In this document: positions 7,248-8,227 of the stretch, piece after piece
Numbering within the stretch: position 1 is the stretch's first letter
Layout: each line of letters starts with the position of its first letter
Program-made: the position numbers and the translations under genes
The notes under the pieces: generated by a model
Seen by the model: only the letters and a program-made list of their open reading frames with translations
The model's database searches: none
What the model was told of the DNA's origin: nothing
Assembly (NCBI GenBank): GCA_946222435.1
Contig: CAMIOJ010000083.1
Location: forward strand, 1 to 8,227
Length of the DNA stretch: 8,227 bases
Source of the DNA: an uncultured Micrococcus sp.
GTDB taxonomy: Bacteria > Actinomycetota > Actinomycetes > Actinomycetales > Micrococcaceae
Reading direction: 5' to 3'

Positions 7248-8227
7248 CCGCGCCCGTCCCCACCGGTGCCGTCCCGGCCGAGCGGCACCTGCGGTCCGTC
7301 ATGACCTCTGCGGCCGCCGCCCTGGGCGTCGAGGGCGTGGACAACGCCCTGGCCTGGCCGCAGACCCGCCGCGCCGTGGTGGCGATGGTGGACGGCCTCG
7401 GCCGCAGTGTGCTGCGCCGTTTCGGCGGGCATGCTCCGTTCCTCAAGTCCGCGATGGAGAGCCACGGCCGCGTGCTGCAGGCGCCCGTGCCGACCACCAC
7501 CGCCGCCTCCCTGACGAGCCTGGGCACGGGGGAGGAGCCCGGCGTGCACGGAGTGGTGGGGTATGACGTCCTGGACCCGGACCGCGGCGTGGTGGTGAAC
7601 ATGCTCGGCGGCTGGGATCCGGTCACCGTCCCGGAGCAGTGGCAGCCGCTGCCCACCGTGCTCGAGAGGGCCGAGGCGGCCGGCTGCGTGGTGGCCACGG
7701 TGTCCCTGCCGCTGTTCGCTGGCTCCGCCCTGACCCGTGCGTCCCTGCGCGGCGGCGAGTACCGTGCCGGTTCGACCATGGCCGCCCGCATGCAGCTCGC
7801 GCTGGGCGTGCTGGAGAAGGCCCGGCAGCCGGCGCTCGTCTACCTGTACTTCAACGAGCTGGACAAGGCCGGGCACCGGGACGGCCTCGGCTCGGACTCC
7901 TGGCTGCACGCGCTGGAGGAGGTGGACGCCACGCTCAGGCGACTGCACGAGCGGATGCCCGCAGGCTCCACCCTCGGCATCACCGGGGACCACGGCATGG
8001 TGGATGTGCCGCCCTCACGCCGGCTGGACTACGCCGCGCTGAACGAGGCGGGGGAGCCGCTGCACCCCGAGCTCCTGGACGGGGTGGCGCACACGGCGGG
8101 GGAGCCGAGGCTGGTGCAGCTGCACTTCGGCGCCGACGTCTCCGCGCAGCGCCGTGACGCCGTGGCGGCGGCCTGGCGCGCGGCCCAGGGGACGAACGCC
8201 TGGATCCTGACCCGGGACGAGGCGATC
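7244..8227 (+). CDS. Alkaline phosphatase superfamily protein, nucleotide pyrophosphatase/phosphodiesterase type (3' truncated)
   Basis: The frame is open for 328 codons from ATG 7244 to the window edge; the C-terminal end is missing. All expected two-metal ligands of the phosphodiesterase branch of the alkaline phosphatase superfamily are visible: Asp50 in AMVDGLGRS, the nucleophile Thr in PVPTTTAASL (84-86), Asp207 and His211 in ELDKAGHRDG, Asp249-His250 in ITGDHGMVD, and His283 in VAHTAGEPR. It should therefore hydrolyse a phosphate mono- or diester using zinc or similar metals; the substrate is unknown. No N-terminal signal peptide or membrane anchor is apparent (MTAPVPTGAVPAERHLRS), so it is likely cytoplasmic, unlike many nucleotide pyrophosphatases. 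It shares ATGA with the DUF5998 stop and probably depends on that gene's promoter; only a weak GGCGG precedes it. Confidence 0.88.
   Translation, partial: MTAPVPTGAVPAERHLRSVMTSAAAALGVEGVDNALAWPQTRRAVVAMVDGLGRSVLRRFGGHAPFLKSAMESHGRVLQAPVPTTTAASLTSLGTGEEPGVHGVVGYDVLDPDRGVVVNMLGGWDPVTVPEQWQPLPTVLERAEAAGCVVATVSLPLFAGSALTRASLRGGEYRAGSTMAARMQLALGVLEKARQPALVYLYFNELDKAGHRDGLGSDSWLHALEEVDATLRRLHERMPAGSTLGITGDHGMVDVPPSRRLDYAALNEAGEPLHPELLDGVAHTAGEPRLVQLHFGADVSAQRRDAVAAAWRAAQGTNAWILTRDEAI

Noticed and set aside
7115..7993. Minus-strand open frame of 292 codons across the phosphatase gene
   Set aside because: It is antisense to a gene with all metal-binding motifs intact, and its translation is Gly/His/Arg-rich without domains.
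1..8227. Mobile elements, CRISPR, tRNA or other RNA genes
   Set aside because: I found no terminal inverted repeats, spaced direct repeats, transposase or integrase motifs, or tRNA-like folds; the gaps between genes are only 29, 49 and 72 bases.

Overview
The window is very GC-rich, has dense coding, and uses almost only G/C-ending codons. Its gene families and TANNNT-type -10 elements placed directly on start codons point to a high-GC actinobacterium. The Micrococcaceae (a Micrococcus- or Kocuria-like genome) is my best guess, an inference from composition and gene order rather than a marker gene. It looks like ordinary chromosome. I see no insertion sequence, phage gene, tRNA, rRNA, CRISPR array or attachment site.

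Layout. (1) 1-1100, plus strand: the 3' two-thirds of an ABC exporter half-transporter with fused membrane and ATPase domains, most like CydC of the CydDC thiol exporter. (2) 1130-3724, minus strand: a complete type IIA topoisomerase A subunit of the ParC kind, converging on the exporter gene across a 29-base gap. (3) 3774-6503, plus strand: a 909-residue protein with an N-terminal GNAT acetyltransferase fused to an NDP-forming acyl-CoA synthetase-like region, the arrangement known from Streptomyces PatA protein acetyltransferases. It diverges from parC across 49 bases that hold candidate promoters for both genes. (4) 6576-7247, plus: a DUF5998 protein of unknown function. (5) 7244-8227 and beyond, plus: an alkaline-phosphatase-superfamily phosphodiesterase, joined to gene 4 by an ATGA overlap and cut by the window edge. 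No gene-free stretch exceeds 100 bases.

How the parts may work together: the genes are mostly independent units (redox export, chromosome decatenation, post-translational acetylation control). Only genes 4 and 5 look like one operon. Genes 3 and 4 each have a TANNNT hexamer exactly 7 bases before the chosen ATG, suggesting leaderless transcripts and helping to fix both starts.

I did not find a clearly new system. The points most worth checking are the apparently eroded synthetase active site in the acetyltransferase fusion, the uncharacterised DUF5998-phosphatase pair, the matched leaderless promoters, the Gly at the quinolone-resistance position of ParC, and two unusual ATPase residues in the CydC-like protein.
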